From assembly GCA_027483795.1 (NCBI GenBank), contig JAIXTT010000120.1:1-54733 (forward strand): a stretch of 54,733 nt of DNA, read 5' to 3'. Below the pieces are notes generated by a model. It ran no database searches. It was not told where the DNA came from and saw nothing but the letters and a program-made list of their open reading frames with translations. Positions 54,587-54,733 of the stretch are shown here, piece by piece. This stretch comes from Hyphomicrobiales bacterium. Lineage in GTDB: Bacteria > Pseudomonadota > Alphaproteobacteria > Rhizobiales > Beijerinckiaceae. The position numbers were made by a program, and so were the translations under genes. Position 1 is the first letter of the stretch; the number at the start of each line of letters is the position of its first letter.

Positions 54587-54733
54587 GAGGCGGCGTCTCC
54601 CTGACGTCGATCGTTCGAAACGGCTCTGGCGGCCGCTTTTCGGATCGGGAGACTGTCGGTCTTCGACGCCGGTTTCAAGTGCGCTCGGGGACCGGTTGCA
54701 CTGCGACGGGCGCGGGGGAGGCGGCCGGGGAGG

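Overview
The window is about 55 kb of high-GC DNA (I would guess around two thirds G+C) from an alphaproteobacterium, most likely a member of Hyphomicrobiales. The clues are long antisense shadow ORFs from strong codon bias, many ATGA/TGATG translational couplings, TRAP transporters, an HWE-family histidine kinase, and the typical alphaproteobacterial intergenic palindromes. This taxonomic call is an inference from style, not from a marker gene. I count one tRNA and 53 protein genes. I see no insertion sequence, prophage or CRISPR array.

Layout. (1) 34-4933: tRNA-Arg(CCG), then a TRAP transporter (dctPQM) running directly into pobA, a module for 4-hydroxybenzoate or a related aromatic acid. 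(2) 5282-6746: a LOV-like PAS/HWE histidine kinase that lacks the photoactive cysteine, overlapping its single-domain response regulator. (3) 6757-8403: an unrecognised 366-residue cytoplasmic protein followed by a type III secretion chaperone-like protein, with no secretion apparatus in view. (4) 8647-14788: PhoX-type phosphatase, cytochrome b561 plus YceI, a secreted phytase-like esterase and a ZntB/CorA-type transporter. (5) 14941-32532: a large phosphonate island with phnCDEE and a periplasmic phosphoesterase, phnF, the C-P lyase core phnGHIJKLM, a DUF1045 2H-phosphoesterase, phnN, a hexapeptide acetyltransferase, a MOSC protein, a second transporter phnDCE and a second PhnM-like amidohydrolase. 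(6) 32596-35778: another unrecognised cytoplasmic protein, then a deacetylase and amidase pair. (7) 35863-54586: sugar-acid catabolism with a second TRAP system and uronate isomerase under a divergent GntR regulator, a LysR regulator, Uup, a sugar ABC transporter lacking its ATPase, an RraA-like lyase, a split UxaA-type dehydratase, an arabinonate-type IlvD dehydratase, a ketoglutarate-semialdehyde-type dehydrogenase and an XylX-type FAH protein. The last three fit a Weimberg-like route from pentonates to 2-oxoglutarate.

How it works together. The phosphorus genes look like one regulon under two controls. Pho-box-like 11-bp-period repeats precede phoX, phnC and the phnD2/phnM2 divergent promoter, while the C-P lyase core has paired PhnF-type operators instead. 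Three of the five transporter operons have a strong hairpin right after the binding-protein gene, which would raise binding protein over permease. The most likely places for undescribed biology are the orphan chaperone/partner pair at 6757-8403, the flavin-site-less LOV kinase, and the accessory phosphonate genes (DUF1045, MOSC, PhnM2) around the C-P lyase.
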